A DNA stretch of 64,000 nt from an uncultured Eubacteriales bacterium (GTDB lineage Bacteria > Bacillota > Clostridia > Oscillospirales > CAG-272), in the NCBI GenBank assembly GCA_905205065.1, contig CAJLCI010000003.1, forward strand, positions 42,302 through 106,301. Direction: 5' to 3'. Of the stretch, positions 8,619-17,508 are shown piece after piece. Below the pieces are notes generated by a model. That model saw only the letters and a program-made list of their open reading frames with translations, was not told the origin of the DNA and made no database searches. The position numbers and the translations under genes were made by a program. Each line of letters starts with the position of its first letter. The stretch's first letter is position 1.

Positions 8619-8650
8619 AAATCCGCTTGATTTTGTCAGGCGGATTTTTT
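8619..8650 (+). terminator. Intrinsic terminator of tRNA-Glu
   Basis: AAATCCGC (8619-8626) pairs with GCGGATTT (8640-8647), and the stem runs into a T-tract. It begins four bases after the tRNA CCA. Confidence 0.85.
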
Positions 8651-8729
8651 GTATAAAGCTGATCATATAAATGTATACATATATTTCATAAATCAAATCG
8701 GCAGTATGCCGGGACAAGGAGAAAGCAGG

Positions 8730-9971
8730 ATGTTATACGGAAATGTTATTGTAGGTCAATCAGGCGGACCTACCGCTGCAATTAATGCATCGCTTGCGGG
8801 TGTAATCCGCGGAACAATTGAAAATTGGTCGATTGGTACAGTGTACGGGGCACTGAACGGAATCGAGGGCATTCTTGAAGAAAGATTTTGCAATTTAAGT
8901 GAAATTTTTGCTGACAAGTCTAAACTGGATTTGCTTGAAAATACTCCGTCGTCGGCGCTCGGATCATGTCGCATGAAGCTTCCTCCGGTGCCGGAGCAGG
9001 GACATAATGACGAGACATATGATAAATTGTTTGCTATTTTCAAAAAATATAACATAAGATATTTTTTGTATATCGGCGGAAACGACTCTATGGATACTGT
9101 CGCTAAGCTTTCAGCATACGCAAAAACCACCGACTACAAAATAAGGGTAGTTGGGATTCCTAAAACAATTGATAATGATGTTGCAGGAACAGACCATACT
9201 CCGGGATACGGTTCTGCAGCCAAATATATTGCTGTTTCTATGCAGGAAATCCTGCGCGACTGTTCTGTTTATACAGTGAAAGCCGTCACAATAGTTGAAA
9301 TAATGGGCAGAGACGCAGGCTGGCTGACCGCAGCAGCCGCACTTCCGAGACTCATCTGCGGCTGTGCGCCCGATTATGTTTATCTGCCCGAACGTGTTTT
9401 TGATTTTGATAAATTTTATTCAGACATTGATGAAGCATTTAAAAAGCATTCCAATGTTGTAATTGCGGTTTCCGAAGGCCTGCGTACCGCCGATGGCCGT
9501 TATGTTGGTGAGTCTGCTCAAAGCGGAGTATCGGACGTATTCGGTCATAAGTACCTTTCCGGAACAGGAAAGGCTCTTGAAGCCGCCGTAAAGGAAAGAT
9601 TCGGATGCAAAGTTCGCTCTGTAGAATTGAATATTCTTCAAAGATGTGCATCGCATATCGCATCTCGTACCGATATTGCCGAAGCAGTCGAAGTCGGCAA
9701 AGCGGCAATGCTTGAAGCAACAAAGGGTGCTACCGGAAAGATGATGACATTAGTTCGTACATCCTCAGATCCGTATGTTTGCGTTCCCGGATCTGAAGAT
9801 ATTGATAAAATAGCAAATTTTGTCCGTGCGGTACCGGATGAATTTATAAATGAAGAAGGAAATAACGTTACAGATGCCTGTCTTAAATATATTTTGCCTC
9901 TGATAGAAGGCGAAACAGCTCAGAAATATGAACATGGACTGCCTGTACATATGGTTATTGAAAAAAGTTAA
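8730..9971 (+). CDS. 6-phosphofructokinase, probably pyrophosphate-dependent (PPi--fructose-6-phosphate 1-phosphotransferase)
   Basis: Start ATG 8730 has AAGGAG 8 nt upstream; an upstream ATG/other start would put the reading frame through the tRNA terminator. The 413-residue protein shows the PFK fold: GQSGGPTAAINASL at the N-terminus, GGNDSMDT at about 116-123, PKTIDNDV at 144-151 and an EIMGRDAGWL substrate loop. In this superfamily Asp after GG(N/D) plus Lys in PKTIDND (instead of the two glycines of ATP-PFK) marks use of pyrophosphate rather than ATP, so a reversible PPi-linked glycolytic enzyme is predicted. The lipoprotein gene follows by 18 nt and may be co-transcribed. Confidence 0.9.
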   Translation: MLYGNVIVGQSGGPTAAINASLAGVIRGTIENWSIGTVYGALNGIEGILEERFCNLSEIFADKSKLDLLENTPSSALGSCRMKLPPVPEQGHNDETYDKLFAIFKKYNIRYFLYIGGNDSMDTVAKLSAYAKTTDYKIRVVGIPKTIDNDVAGTDHTPGYGSAAKYIAVSMQEILRDCSVYTVKAVTIVEIMGRDAGWLTAAAALPRLICGCAPDYVYLPERVFDFDKFYSDIDEAFKKHSNVVIAVSEGLRTADGRYVGESAQSGVSDVFGHKYLSGTGKALEAAVKERFGCKVRSVELNILQRCASHIASRTDIAEAVEVGKAAMLEATKGATGKMMTLVRTSSDPYVCVPGSEDIDKIANFVRAVPDEFINEEGNNVTDACLKYILPLIEGETAQKYEHGLPVHMVIEKS

Positions 9972-9989
9972 AGGAAAGGTAAATAAAAA

Positions 9990-11117
9990 ATGATTAAAAA
10001 ACTGACAGCGTTTTCTCTTGCCTGTATTTTTGGAGCTACAGCAATTGTATTTTCGTCATGTAAAAATCAATACACCAAAACACCGAAAGATTTTACCCCC
10101 CCATACGATTATGATTTATCAGAGTATGTTACTCTTGGACAATACAAAGGAATAGAGTATACTCCTTATACAATTGAAGCCACAGATGAGCAAATTGAAA
10201 AAAAGCTTGCAGAAGAGTTAGACGAATATTCAACGGTCGAAGTAATTTCAGACCGCCCCGCCAAGCTTGGAGATACACTGACAATAAATTACGCCGGAAC
10301 AATTGACGGAGAATCGTTTGAAGGAGGAACCGCAACCGAGCAGACAATAACTCTCGGAGAGGGAAGATTTATAGAAGGTTTTGAAGACGGACTTGTCGGC
10401 TTGAATGCCGGGGAAACAACAACGCTACATCTTCAGTTCCCTGATCCATATCCGAATAATCCGGATCTTGCCGGAAAAGATGTTGACTTTACAGTTCTTG
10501 TACGTTTCATCAGATCGGTAACTATACCTGAGCTTACAGATGAATTTGTTGCAAGCATCGGAGACTACACTTCGGCGGAAGACTACAGAAATTATATTAA
10601 AACTTTGGTTGAAGAAGAGAATAAAGAATCCGAAGCTTCAGAGAACAAACAGCGGGTATGGGAAGCAGTTTACAAAAACTGTGAATTCCACAGCGTTCCC
10701 GAGACTGAAGTAAATACTTATATAGAATCGATGACAAGTCAGTATACCGCATATGCAGAATCCGAATCAATGGAACTTGAAGAGTTTGTAACTACTTATT
10801 TAGGCACAACCTACGAGACATTTGAAGCTCAGATAAAAGCGTATGCCGAAGCATATGTTAAACAGGATCTAATAATCTATTCTATTGTTCATGCTGAAAA
10901 TTTAAAGCTAACCGACAAAGAATATGACGAGGGAATAGCCGAATTAGCTGAAAATTATGGTACCACCATTGAATCTCTTGAAGAACAGGCAGATTTCTCC
11001 GATTTATGGAAATCCATTATGCCGAACAAGGTTTTGTCATTCCTGCTTGACAATGCTGTTGCTTCCGCGGCAGATTCAGATACAGAATCATCTGCGTCAA
11101 CAACCGCGGCAGAATAA
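9990..11117 (+). CDS. Surface lipoprotein with FKBP-type peptidyl-prolyl isomerase and trigger-factor C-terminal-like domains
   Basis: A lipoprotein signal peptide of 23 residues ends in FSSC (acylated Cys24). Residues about 85-170 form an FKBP-like PPIase domain (LGDTLTINYAGTIDGESFEGG; FIEGFEDGLVGLNAGE), and residues 175-350 resemble the helical chaperone arms of trigger factor, with ITIPELTDEFV-like VTIPELTDEFVAS at the join. Cytosolic trigger factor has an extra ribosome-binding domain that is absent here, so this is best read as an exported foldase on the outer face of the membrane. The tail is Ser/Ala/Thr-rich. Its promoter is probably shared with the phosphofructokinase gene. Confidence 0.88.
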   Translation: MIKKLTAFSLACIFGATAIVFSSCKNQYTKTPKDFTPPYDYDLSEYVTLGQYKGIEYTPYTIEATDEQIEKKLAEELDEYSTVEVISDRPAKLGDTLTINYAGTIDGESFEGGTATEQTITLGEGRFIEGFEDGLVGLNAGETTTLHLQFPDPYPNNPDLAGKDVDFTVLVRFIRSVTIPELTDEFVASIGDYTSAEDYRNYIKTLVEEENKESEASENKQRVWEAVYKNCEFHSVPETEVNTYIESMTSQYTAYAESESMELEEFVTTYLGTTYETFEAQIKAYAEAYVKQDLIIYSIVHAENLKLTDKEYDEGIAELAENYGTTIESLEEQADFSDLWKSIMPNKVLSFLLDNAVASAADSDTESSASTTAAE

Positions 11118-11320
11118 ATTTTAAAATAATAAGAATAGATCTTATAATGAAACTTTAACGAGAGAAATGTATTTAAATCTAAAAACAAAATATTCTGCCG
11201 GTAATAATAGGCCTATTGATCTATTCAACATCAGAAATTGCCTTATATTGCTTTATTATATTACTTTCCGCAAAACTTTTGTATTAAGCATGAAAAAATC
11301 CGCCCACTATGTGTGAAAAT

Positions 11321-11356
11321 AAAAATATCACCCGATAAAAAACGGGTGATATTTTT
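11321..11356. terminator. Bidirectional terminator between the FKBP lipoprotein gene and recG
   Basis: A 14-bp perfect stem, AAAAATATCACCCG (11321-11334) with CGGGTGATATTTTT (11343-11356) around an 8-nt loop. The A/T flanks serve as T-tracts on both strands, fitting the convergent genes. The remaining 11118-11320 spacer shows nothing else clear. Confidence 0.9.
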
Positions 11357-11391
11357 ATTTAAGCATAAATAATATCTATAACAAATTTTAT

Positions 11392-13584
11392 TCAATGAAT
11401 TGTATTGACTTCTGTATTGAATAGCTTTATAACCTCCCTGCAGGCAGGAAGATTTTGCGGAAGTTCAAGCTTAGGATCGGACAGAAGCGTTTGCTTTGCG
11501 GCGTCTGACGCAGATTTAAGCAAGTTCCCGTCAGAAAATCCGGTGAGAAGATCAGAATCAAAGCTGCCATGCTGGCGTGCAAAACCGGAAGAACGCGGAA
11601 AAAAATCACCCGGACCGCGGATCTCAAGATCTCTTTGAGCAATTTCATATCCGTTATTTGAGTTCTTCATTATTTCCATCCTTCTTTTTGCTCCGTCAGA
11701 TTTGCTGTCTGAAATCAAAATACAAAAGGATTTAATTCTGCCGCGGCCTACTCTTCCTCTAAGCTGATGCAGCTGTGCAAGTCCGAAACGCTCGGCGTTT
11801 TCAATTATCATCAAAGACGCATTCGGAACATTTATTCCAACTTCAATAACCGTAGTCGATACAAGAATTTTTATTTTTCCTGAAGAAAAATCGGTCATGA
11901 CCGACTCCTTTTCCTTTGGATTCATTTTTCCATGAAGCATACCTATATGTATATCAGGAAATATTTCTTTTGACAAAAAACCGTAAGTGTCGGCAACGCT
12001 TTTAAGCTTTGTATTTTTGTGATCTTCCGCCTTTTCAATATCGAAAATATTTAAAGGTACAAACTCCTCAGATTCAGATTCGTTTTCATCTTCGCTTTCT
12101 ATAGAAGGACATACTATATATACCTGATAACCCATATCTATGTTTTTTCTAATAAAATTATATACTCTTGGAAGATAGCTGCTGTCTACAGCAAAAGTAT
12201 CTATCTTTTGACGTCCGGGAGGAAGCTCGTCCAATGAAGATATTGCAAGGTCTCCGTACAAAGTAAAGGCAAGAGTTCTCGGAATTGGCGTTGCGCTCAT
12301 AACTAAAATATGTGCTGCAGCCTTCCTTTCCTCCTGATCTGCGGAATTATTCATTATTTTTATATCACTTTTTTCCGCAAGTGCAGTACGCTGCATAACG
12401 CCAAAACGATGCTGCTCGTCCGTAATTACAAGTCCAAGCTTTTTGAAACGTATGTCCGGAGAAATAAGTGCATGCGTACCTATTATAAGATCTATTGCCC
12501 CGCACGCAAGTTCTCCGTTAATTCTTACACGCTCCGCTTTTCTGACCGATCCTGTAAGGAGCGCAGTTTTTATTCCGATTTTTTCAAAAAGAGGCTTCAG
12601 CTCGTCATAATGCTGTCTTGCAAGTATCTCTGTCGGCGCCATAAGTGCAGCCTGCATATTATTTTTTACAGCTGTATATATTGCAGCTGCCGCACAAACT
12701 GTTTTCCCGCTTCCGACATCTCCGGTAAGAATACGGCTCATCGGCGGTTTGTGAGTACCGCACATATCATCCTCTATTTCCGAAATCGCTCGTTTCTGCG
12801 CGCCGGTAAGCTCAAAACCAATGCAATCAAGAAAAGGTTTATAATCAATTTTGCTCATAGGAAAGGAAATACGATTGTCAATGTATGTTTTTGACAGTCC
12901 GGAGCCGAGCAAAAATATATATATGCGCTCAAAGGAAAAACGTCTGAGCGCATCGGCAGTATCCTCCGCTGTTTCAGGAAAATGCACAGCTTTAATTGCC
13001 TCACAGAGAGGAAGCAAATCATATTTTCGCTGGATTTGCTCCGGAACAATATCGTCAATGTATGATAAATAGTTTCCTTTGATCGCAGACCGTATAAATG
13101 ACATCATCATTTTTTGAGAGATACCGGAAGTAAGCGGATAAACGGGGACAAGTTTTGGCAGCTGTATTCCGGGAGCATATGGCTCGAACATCGGTGAAAT
13201 AAGTTCCGGTCTTTTTGAAACATAGCTGAGTTTACCCCAAAACCGAAATTCTGCTCCTACTTCAAAAATATCTTTTACATATGGCTGATTAAAAAATACT
13301 ATTGTGCAAGTCCCGCTCTCATCAAAAGCCGTGAATTTCGTTACAGACCGATTGCCCGGTATTTTGGCAGTTCTCGGAGCTGTAGCAACAGTTAGCCTGA
13401 AAGCTCCGACAGTTCCGTCGGAACATTCGGAAATACTGAGGATATTTCCGCGGTCCTGGTATCCGCGCGGAAAATGGTAAAGAAGCTCACGGACAGTAGT
13501 AATACCTAACTTCTCAAGTAATTTAGCCCTTACCGCTCCTATCCCTGGTACATATCTTATCGGTGTGTCAGCCCGGGAAACCAT
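11392..13584 (-). CDS. recG: ATP-dependent DNA helicase RecG
   Basis: RecG remodels stalled replication forks and Holliday junctions. The 730-residue protein begins with the wedge/helix-hairpin region (RYVPGIGAVRAKLLEKLGI, YHFPRGYQDR), an OB fold, then a superfamily 2 helicase: Walker A TGDVGSGKT, DEQH box (TDEQHRFG), SATPIPRT, and in the C-terminal RecA-like lobe STTVIEVGINVPNA and QLRGRVGRG. It is about 50 residues longer than usual, mostly because of an acidic Glu/Ser-rich insertion between the IVCPSIE motif and the segment leading to FLSKEIFPD, plus a short charged insert before the SAT motif. Start is ATG 13584; the ribosome site is weak. Confidence 0.96.
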   Translation of the reverse strand: MVSRADTPIRYVPGIGAVRAKLLEKLGITTVRELLYHFPRGYQDRGNILSISECSDGTVGAFRLTVATAPRTAKIPGNRSVTKFTAFDESGTCTIVFFNQPYVKDIFEVGAEFRFWGKLSYVSKRPELISPMFEPYAPGIQLPKLVPVYPLTSGISQKMMMSFIRSAIKGNYLSYIDDIVPEQIQRKYDLLPLCEAIKAVHFPETAEDTADALRRFSFERIYIFLLGSGLSKTYIDNRISFPMSKIDYKPFLDCIGFELTGAQKRAISEIEDDMCGTHKPPMSRILTGDVGSGKTVCAAAAIYTAVKNNMQAALMAPTEILARQHYDELKPLFEKIGIKTALLTGSVRKAERVRINGELACGAIDLIIGTHALISPDIRFKKLGLVITDEQHRFGVMQRTALAEKSDIKIMNNSADQEERKAAAHILVMSATPIPRTLAFTLYGDLAISSLDELPPGRQKIDTFAVDSSYLPRVYNFIRKNIDMGYQVYIVCPSIESEDENESESEEFVPLNIFDIEKAEDHKNTKLKSVADTYGFLSKEIFPDIHIGMLHGKMNPKEKESVMTDFSSGKIKILVSTTVIEVGINVPNASLMIIENAERFGLAQLHQLRGRVGRGRIKSFCILISDSKSDGAKRRMEIMKNSNNGYEIAQRDLEIRGPGDFFPRSSGFARQHGSFDSDLLTGFSDGNLLKSASDAAKQTLLSDPKLELPQNLPACREVIKLFNTEVNTIH

Positions 13585-13632
13585 AATATTTATACCAACG
13601 CCTTTGTATAGACTTCCTTTCGTAAAAATAAA

Positions 13633-13658
13633 GCCGCAGTGTCAGCCAACACTGCGGC
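13633..13658 (-). terminator. Terminator of the SpoIIIAH-like gene
   Basis: GCCGCAGTGT (13633-13642) pairs perfectly with ACACTGCGGC (13649-13658); on the minus strand the stem is followed by TTTATTTTT. It separates the SpoIIIAH-like gene from recG. Confidence 0.88.
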
Positions 13659-13753
13659 AGAACTGTTTTACAGTTTAATTATAAGCTTATATTTCAGTTT
13701 TGTCAACCGCTTAGAAACCACAAATATCTGATCCTGATCAGAGGCAAAGCTGA

Positions 13754-14686
13754 TTAGCCGGGAGTTTTCTCAACAATTTTAACGCCCGACGCCGGAAGTG
13801 ATGTCTGTTCACAAATAATTTCGGTAATCTGCGCAACCTCGCCGGCAAGAAGACCGTCGCTTGCAACAATAACCGTCGCACCTCCGTCTCCCACTACCGC
13901 TATACAATCCTCAAATCCTTTAGCTTTAATTAAAGATTCTATGTTTGATTCCTGCTCGATTTGCGATGCAATTTTTGACATACTTTGTAACGCGCTGTCT
14001 TTACTTTCCTGGAGCGCATCCTCACTGTCTATAACAAGCTGCAAAACTTCAAGCGACTCATCCCTTGCCCGTCTTCTGTTTACTGCCGCCGTTGAGAAAT
14101 ACTCCGCTCCGGTAACATTTACATTCTCAGCCGAATTATTATCATTATCTGCACTTGCATTGGCCGATCCTGTATCAACAGTAGGATCTCCCGAAGCATC
14201 GGTATAATCGTTATAGCTGCGGTTATCTGTAAGCGTATGATTTAAAACAAGAGCGCCGCAAATCAACGCCAGAGCGCCGATAACAATTGCGTTTTTCTTA
14301 CGAAAATGTATTTTTTCAGGAAGCTTGCGAAATGAAGCCATATTTAGTTTATTTTTCCAGCTATCAATAATTGCTTCATCATCCTGTTTGCTTTCCGCAT
14401 CAACAGTACTTACTGTTTTTGTCAGCTGTTCTGCTTTGCTAACCGAGTTTTTTTCTTTGGGTTTATAACTAAACTCAGAAAATTCCGGTCCGGTACTCTT
14501 TTTCTTTTCTTCGTTCACTGTTTTTTTGTCAATTAAAGGCATAAGCTTTTCAATACTTTTCCCATTTTGACCTACAGGTGAAGTCTTAAGTGAAAGCCGG
14601 CTGATTTCATCTGCCGGAATATTTGTAATTTGACTGCCCGAAGTTTTCTTTTCTTCTTTTTCTCCGCTTGCTTTTATGATGGTCAT
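13754..14686 (-). CDS. SpoIIIAH-like stage III sporulation protein with an extended cytoplasmic N-terminus
   Basis: The C-terminal part (about 205-310: RARDESLEVLQ, SQIEQESNIESLI, GFEDCIAVVGDGGATVIV, VAQITEIICEQT) matches the SpoIIIAH/YscJ-like family, which forms the mother-cell ring of the channel joining mother cell and forespore through SpoIIQ. A single membrane helix lies at about 132-149. The N-terminal 130 residues are charged and low-complexity, whereas typical SpoIIIAH proteins of about 200-220 residues have almost no cytoplasmic segment. The gene is alone here, not next to spoIIIAA-AG. AGGAAAGG lies 14 nt before ATG 14686. It supports a spore-forming ancestry; whether it acts in sporulation cannot be told from the window. 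Confidence 0.82.
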   Translation of the reverse strand: MTIIKASGEKEEKKTSGSQITNIPADEISRLSLKTSPVGQNGKSIEKLMPLIDKKTVNEEKKKSTGPEFSEFSYKPKEKNSVSKAEQLTKTVSTVDAESKQDDEAIIDSWKNKLNMASFRKLPEKIHFRKKNAIVIGALALICGALVLNHTLTDNRSYNDYTDASGDPTVDTGSANASADNDNNSAENVNVTGAEYFSTAAVNRRRARDESLEVLQLVIDSEDALQESKDSALQSMSKIASQIEQESNIESLIKAKGFEDCIAVVGDGGATVIVASDGLLAGEVAQITEIICEQTSLPASGVKIVEKTPG

Positions 14687-14911
14687 AACAAATCATGCAT
14701 CCTTTCCTGATTATATGTTAATGCATTTCGCATCCAGGGAATGATCAAATTTTTTATAGAAGCAAAACCCTGCTGAATGCCGGTAACCGCTTGCTTTTAC
14801 TTATATGTTAAATCTATATGCGACAGCTATATAGGATATTCCTCTATATAAAAATTTCATCGGTAACAAATAAAAATTTTTTTCATATACTTTTACGGGA
14901 GGATATATCAT

Positions 14912-15580
14912 ATGCATTTTTCAGGTAATATAATTGGGATAACTCCGGGACGGGATGAGGAAAATAAAAATTACCGCATGCGGATCAAAGTAGCCGAATG
15001 GATTCGCAGCGCCGGTCTATGTCCGATAATGTATGACATGTACTCTGACGACGAATATATAAAAAAAGTATGCAGTATATCGGACGGCATTATTTTCAGC
15101 GGCGGAGGCGATATTCTCCCATATTTTTACGGAGAAGAAGGAAATGACGAATGCAGCGGCATTGACCGGCAGAGAGATTTGTTCGAGCTTAAATTGTTTG
15201 CTGAAGCAAGAAGCCGGCAAATACCGATTCTCGGTATTTGCCGCGGAGCTCAGCTGATTGCCGTAGGTCTGGGGGGACGTCTCGGAAGAAATATAGAAGG
15301 ACACAGTGAATCGACTCATAAAATTTTTGCGGCAAAAAATACAGAGATCTATTTTATTACCGGGGAAACAGCGGAAGTCAACAGTTATCATCACCAGTTT
15401 ATTGCTTCTGTTCCTGCTCAAGGAATTATATCTGCATCAGACGCAAATGGTATTGCTGAGGCTGTAGAAGCAACGAACGGCTCATTTTGCGTAGGTATTC
15501 AATGGCACCCTGAGCTTGATATAGATAGTAAAACTTCTATGCACATTATCAGAAGATTTGCAGAAGTCGTTAAAAAATAA
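14912..15580 (+). CDS. Gamma-glutamyl-gamma-aminobutyrate hydrolase family protein (peptidase C26, class I glutamine amidotransferase-like)
   Basis: A 222-residue C26 peptidase: N-terminal IIGITPGRDEEN, an oxyanion strand GIIFSGGGDILPYFY, the nucleophile elbow LGICRGAQ with the catalytic Cys, and WHPE supplying the catalytic His and Glu. Family members such as PuuD cleave gamma-glutamyl bonds in polyamine catabolism; others act on folate polyglutamates, so the substrate is open. GGGAGG lies 9 nt before ATG 14912. It stands alone between a divergent sporulation gene and a convergent phosphohexomutase, with a terminator 22 nt downstream. Confidence 0.9.
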   Translation: MHFSGNIIGITPGRDEENKNYRMRIKVAEWIRSAGLCPIMYDMYSDDEYIKKVCSISDGIIFSGGGDILPYFYGEEGNDECSGIDRQRDLFELKLFAEARSRQIPILGICRGAQLIAVGLGGRLGRNIEGHSESTHKIFAAKNTEIYFITGETAEVNSYHHQFIASVPAQGIISASDANGIAEAVEATNGSFCVGIQWHPELDIDSKTSMHIIRRFAEVVKK

Positions 15581-15601
15581 ATACATACCCGATAAAAACT
15601 A

Positions 15602-15622
15602 AAAGCCCCCTTATGGGGCTTT
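15602..15622. terminator. Bidirectional terminator between the C26 peptidase gene and the phosphohexomutase gene
   Basis: AAAGCCCC (15602-15609) pairs with GGGGCTTT (15615-15622) around a 5-nt loop, with A- and T-rich flanks for both convergent genes. Confidence 0.88.
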
Positions 15623-15633
15623 AATGTTTTTAT

Positions 15634-17409
15634 TTATATCTTCATTAACTTTTTAACCGAGTCGGTATACATTTCAAGTGTATTCTCAAGTTCAGATTCA
15701 TTATTTGAGTCACTGTGAAGAAGATAATAGATTTTGATTTTAGGTTCAGTCCCTGACGGACGCACTATGACCTTATTTCCGCTTTCCATTTCATAGAACA
15801 GTACATTAGATTTCGGCAAATGTGTACCGCTCTTACTTCCGGTTTCAGTGTCGGTAATCGTTTCATCAAGATAATCCCGGATAAAACGAACTTTTTCCTC
15901 GCCGATTTTTTCAGGAGGACAGCTGCGCAGTTTGCTCATCAGTTTTTTCATTCTTTCCGCGCCGTCAATTCCCTCCATATAAATATTCGAGGTATGTTCT
16001 TTATACAAACCATAACGGGAATACATGTCGCACAGCGCTTCGTAAACAGATTTACCATGAGTCTGATAATAAGCGGCCATTTCACAGAGCATTACCGTAG
16101 CGCAAACTGCATCTTTATCGCGCACATATGTGCCGCGGTTGTATCCGTTTGATTCCTCAAATCCAAGCAAATAATCCTTGTCAACAGTACGGCCAAGCTC
16201 CGCTTCGCGATCGGATACAACCTTACCGATAAATTTAAAGCCTGTCAGAACATCGTAAAGCTTTACGCCGTGAACCTTGCATATTTTTGTTACAATATCA
16301 GTAGAAACAATTGTTTTCACTGCAAAAGCTTCCTCTGAAAGCTTTCCGAATTCTTTTTCAGCTTGGATTATATAGTCGAGAAGCATTGCTCCGATCTGAT
16401 TTCCAGTCAAAGTAATAAATTCACCTTTATCGTTACGTATCATAACACCGGTACGGTCAGCATCAGGATCATTGGCTATAATAATGTCTGCGCCTCTCTC
16501 ATTCGCAAGTTTCACAGCAAGCTCAAATACCTGCGGAAGCTCCGGATTCGGAAAAGGTGTCGAAGGAAAATTTCCGTCAGGCGTCATCTGCTCATCAACC
16601 GTATAAATATGTCTGACTCCCAAACGTCTCATGGCTTCAGGTACAAGCTTATAACCGGCGCCGTATAAAGGTGTATATACAATTACAAGCTTATCAGCCG
16701 CTTCAGATACAATTTCGGGACATATCGACTGGTTCAATACGCAGGACAGAAAGCCCTCGTCAATGCTCGAACCGATAATATTGATTTTTCCGTTTTTAAC
16801 TGCGGTCTCAAAATCTCCGTTATTAAATTTGACATCACTGAAAATGTTTGCCGCCATAATTTTTTTAGAAACTTCATCTGCCTGTTCCGGAGAAAGCTGA
16901 GCTCCGTCCTCACTGTATGCCTTATATCCGTTATATTCCTTCGGATTGTGTGAAGCCGTTATGTTTATGCCGGCAGCCGCACCGAGAGTCCGTATCGCAT
17001 ATGAAAGCTCCGGTGTAGGACGTATATCGTCAAATAAATATACCTTTATTCCATTGTTAGCCATAACCGCGGCGGCCGATTGCGCAAATACCTTTGAATT
17101 AATTCGACTGTCGTATGCTATAACTATGCCCCGATTTGCAGCGTCAGTAATTCCGCCGGCATTAAGGTAGTCGGCAAATCCCTGCGTCGCATGGCAGACG
17201 GTATAAATATTCATATTATGCGTACCCATTGCCATAATGCCGCGCAGCCCTGCCGTACCAAAGCTAAGATATTCGCTGAACCGTTCCTTTATTTCCTCAT
17301 CATCCGACTCTATACTCTTCAGTTCAGATTTATCTTTTTCATTAAGCTTATCTGATTCGAGCCAGCTTAAAAATCTTTCCTTATATGTTTGCCGCGGATT
17401 TAAATCCAT
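15634..17409 (-). CDS. Phosphoglucomutase/phosphomannomutase (alpha-D-phosphohexomutase family)
   Basis: The 591-residue enzyme interconverts hexose 1- and 6-phosphates for glycogen, cell-wall or nucleotide-sugar synthesis. It shows the four-domain layout: GTAGLRG near the N-terminus, the phosphoserine loop TASHNPKEYNGYKAY, the metal site NDPDADRTG, the sugar-binding GFEESNGY and the phosphate-binding RPSGTEPKIK. The start was placed at ATG 17409 (MDLNPRQ), which fits family length; the longer reading frame to 17484 adds 25 residues of unconserved, hydrophobic sequence. GAAAGG lies 13 nt upstream, a rather wide spacing. Confidence 0.93.
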   Translation of the reverse strand: MDLNPRQTYKERFLSWLESDKLNEKDKSELKSIESDDEEIKERFSEYLSFGTAGLRGIMAMGTHNMNIYTVCHATQGFADYLNAGGITDAANRGIVIAYDSRINSKVFAQSAAAVMANNGIKVYLFDDIRPTPELSYAIRTLGAAAGINITASHNPKEYNGYKAYSEDGAQLSPEQADEVSKKIMAANIFSDVKFNNGDFETAVKNGKINIIGSSIDEGFLSCVLNQSICPEIVSEAADKLVIVYTPLYGAGYKLVPEAMRRLGVRHIYTVDEQMTPDGNFPSTPFPNPELPQVFELAVKLANERGADIIIANDPDADRTGVMIRNDKGEFITLTGNQIGAMLLDYIIQAEKEFGKLSEEAFAVKTIVSTDIVTKICKVHGVKLYDVLTGFKFIGKVVSDREAELGRTVDKDYLLGFEESNGYNRGTYVRDKDAVCATVMLCEMAAYYQTHGKSVYEALCDMYSRYGLYKEHTSNIYMEGIDGAERMKKLMSKLRSCPPEKIGEEKVRFIRDYLDETITDTETGSKSGTHLPKSNVLFYEMESGNKVIVRPSGTEPKIKIYYLLHSDSNNESELENTLEMYTDSVKKLMKI

Positions 17410-17508
17410 TAATATTACCAAACCTTTCTTTACGAAGTTATATTTCAATCTATTAATTAAAAAGCCGTTAAGCTTTAAAAACAAAATTTTTCATAAATAT
17501 CAGTAAGC

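Noticed and set aside
8649..8729. Longer N-terminus for the phosphofructokinase
   Set aside because: It would start inside the tRNA terminator T-tract, lacks a ribosome site, and the ATG at 8730 has AAGGAG at proper distance and matches the family start.
12310..12894. 194-codon plus-strand frame inside recG
   Set aside because: Antisense shadow of a clearly conserved helicase gene; Cys/Arg/Tyr-rich translation without domains.
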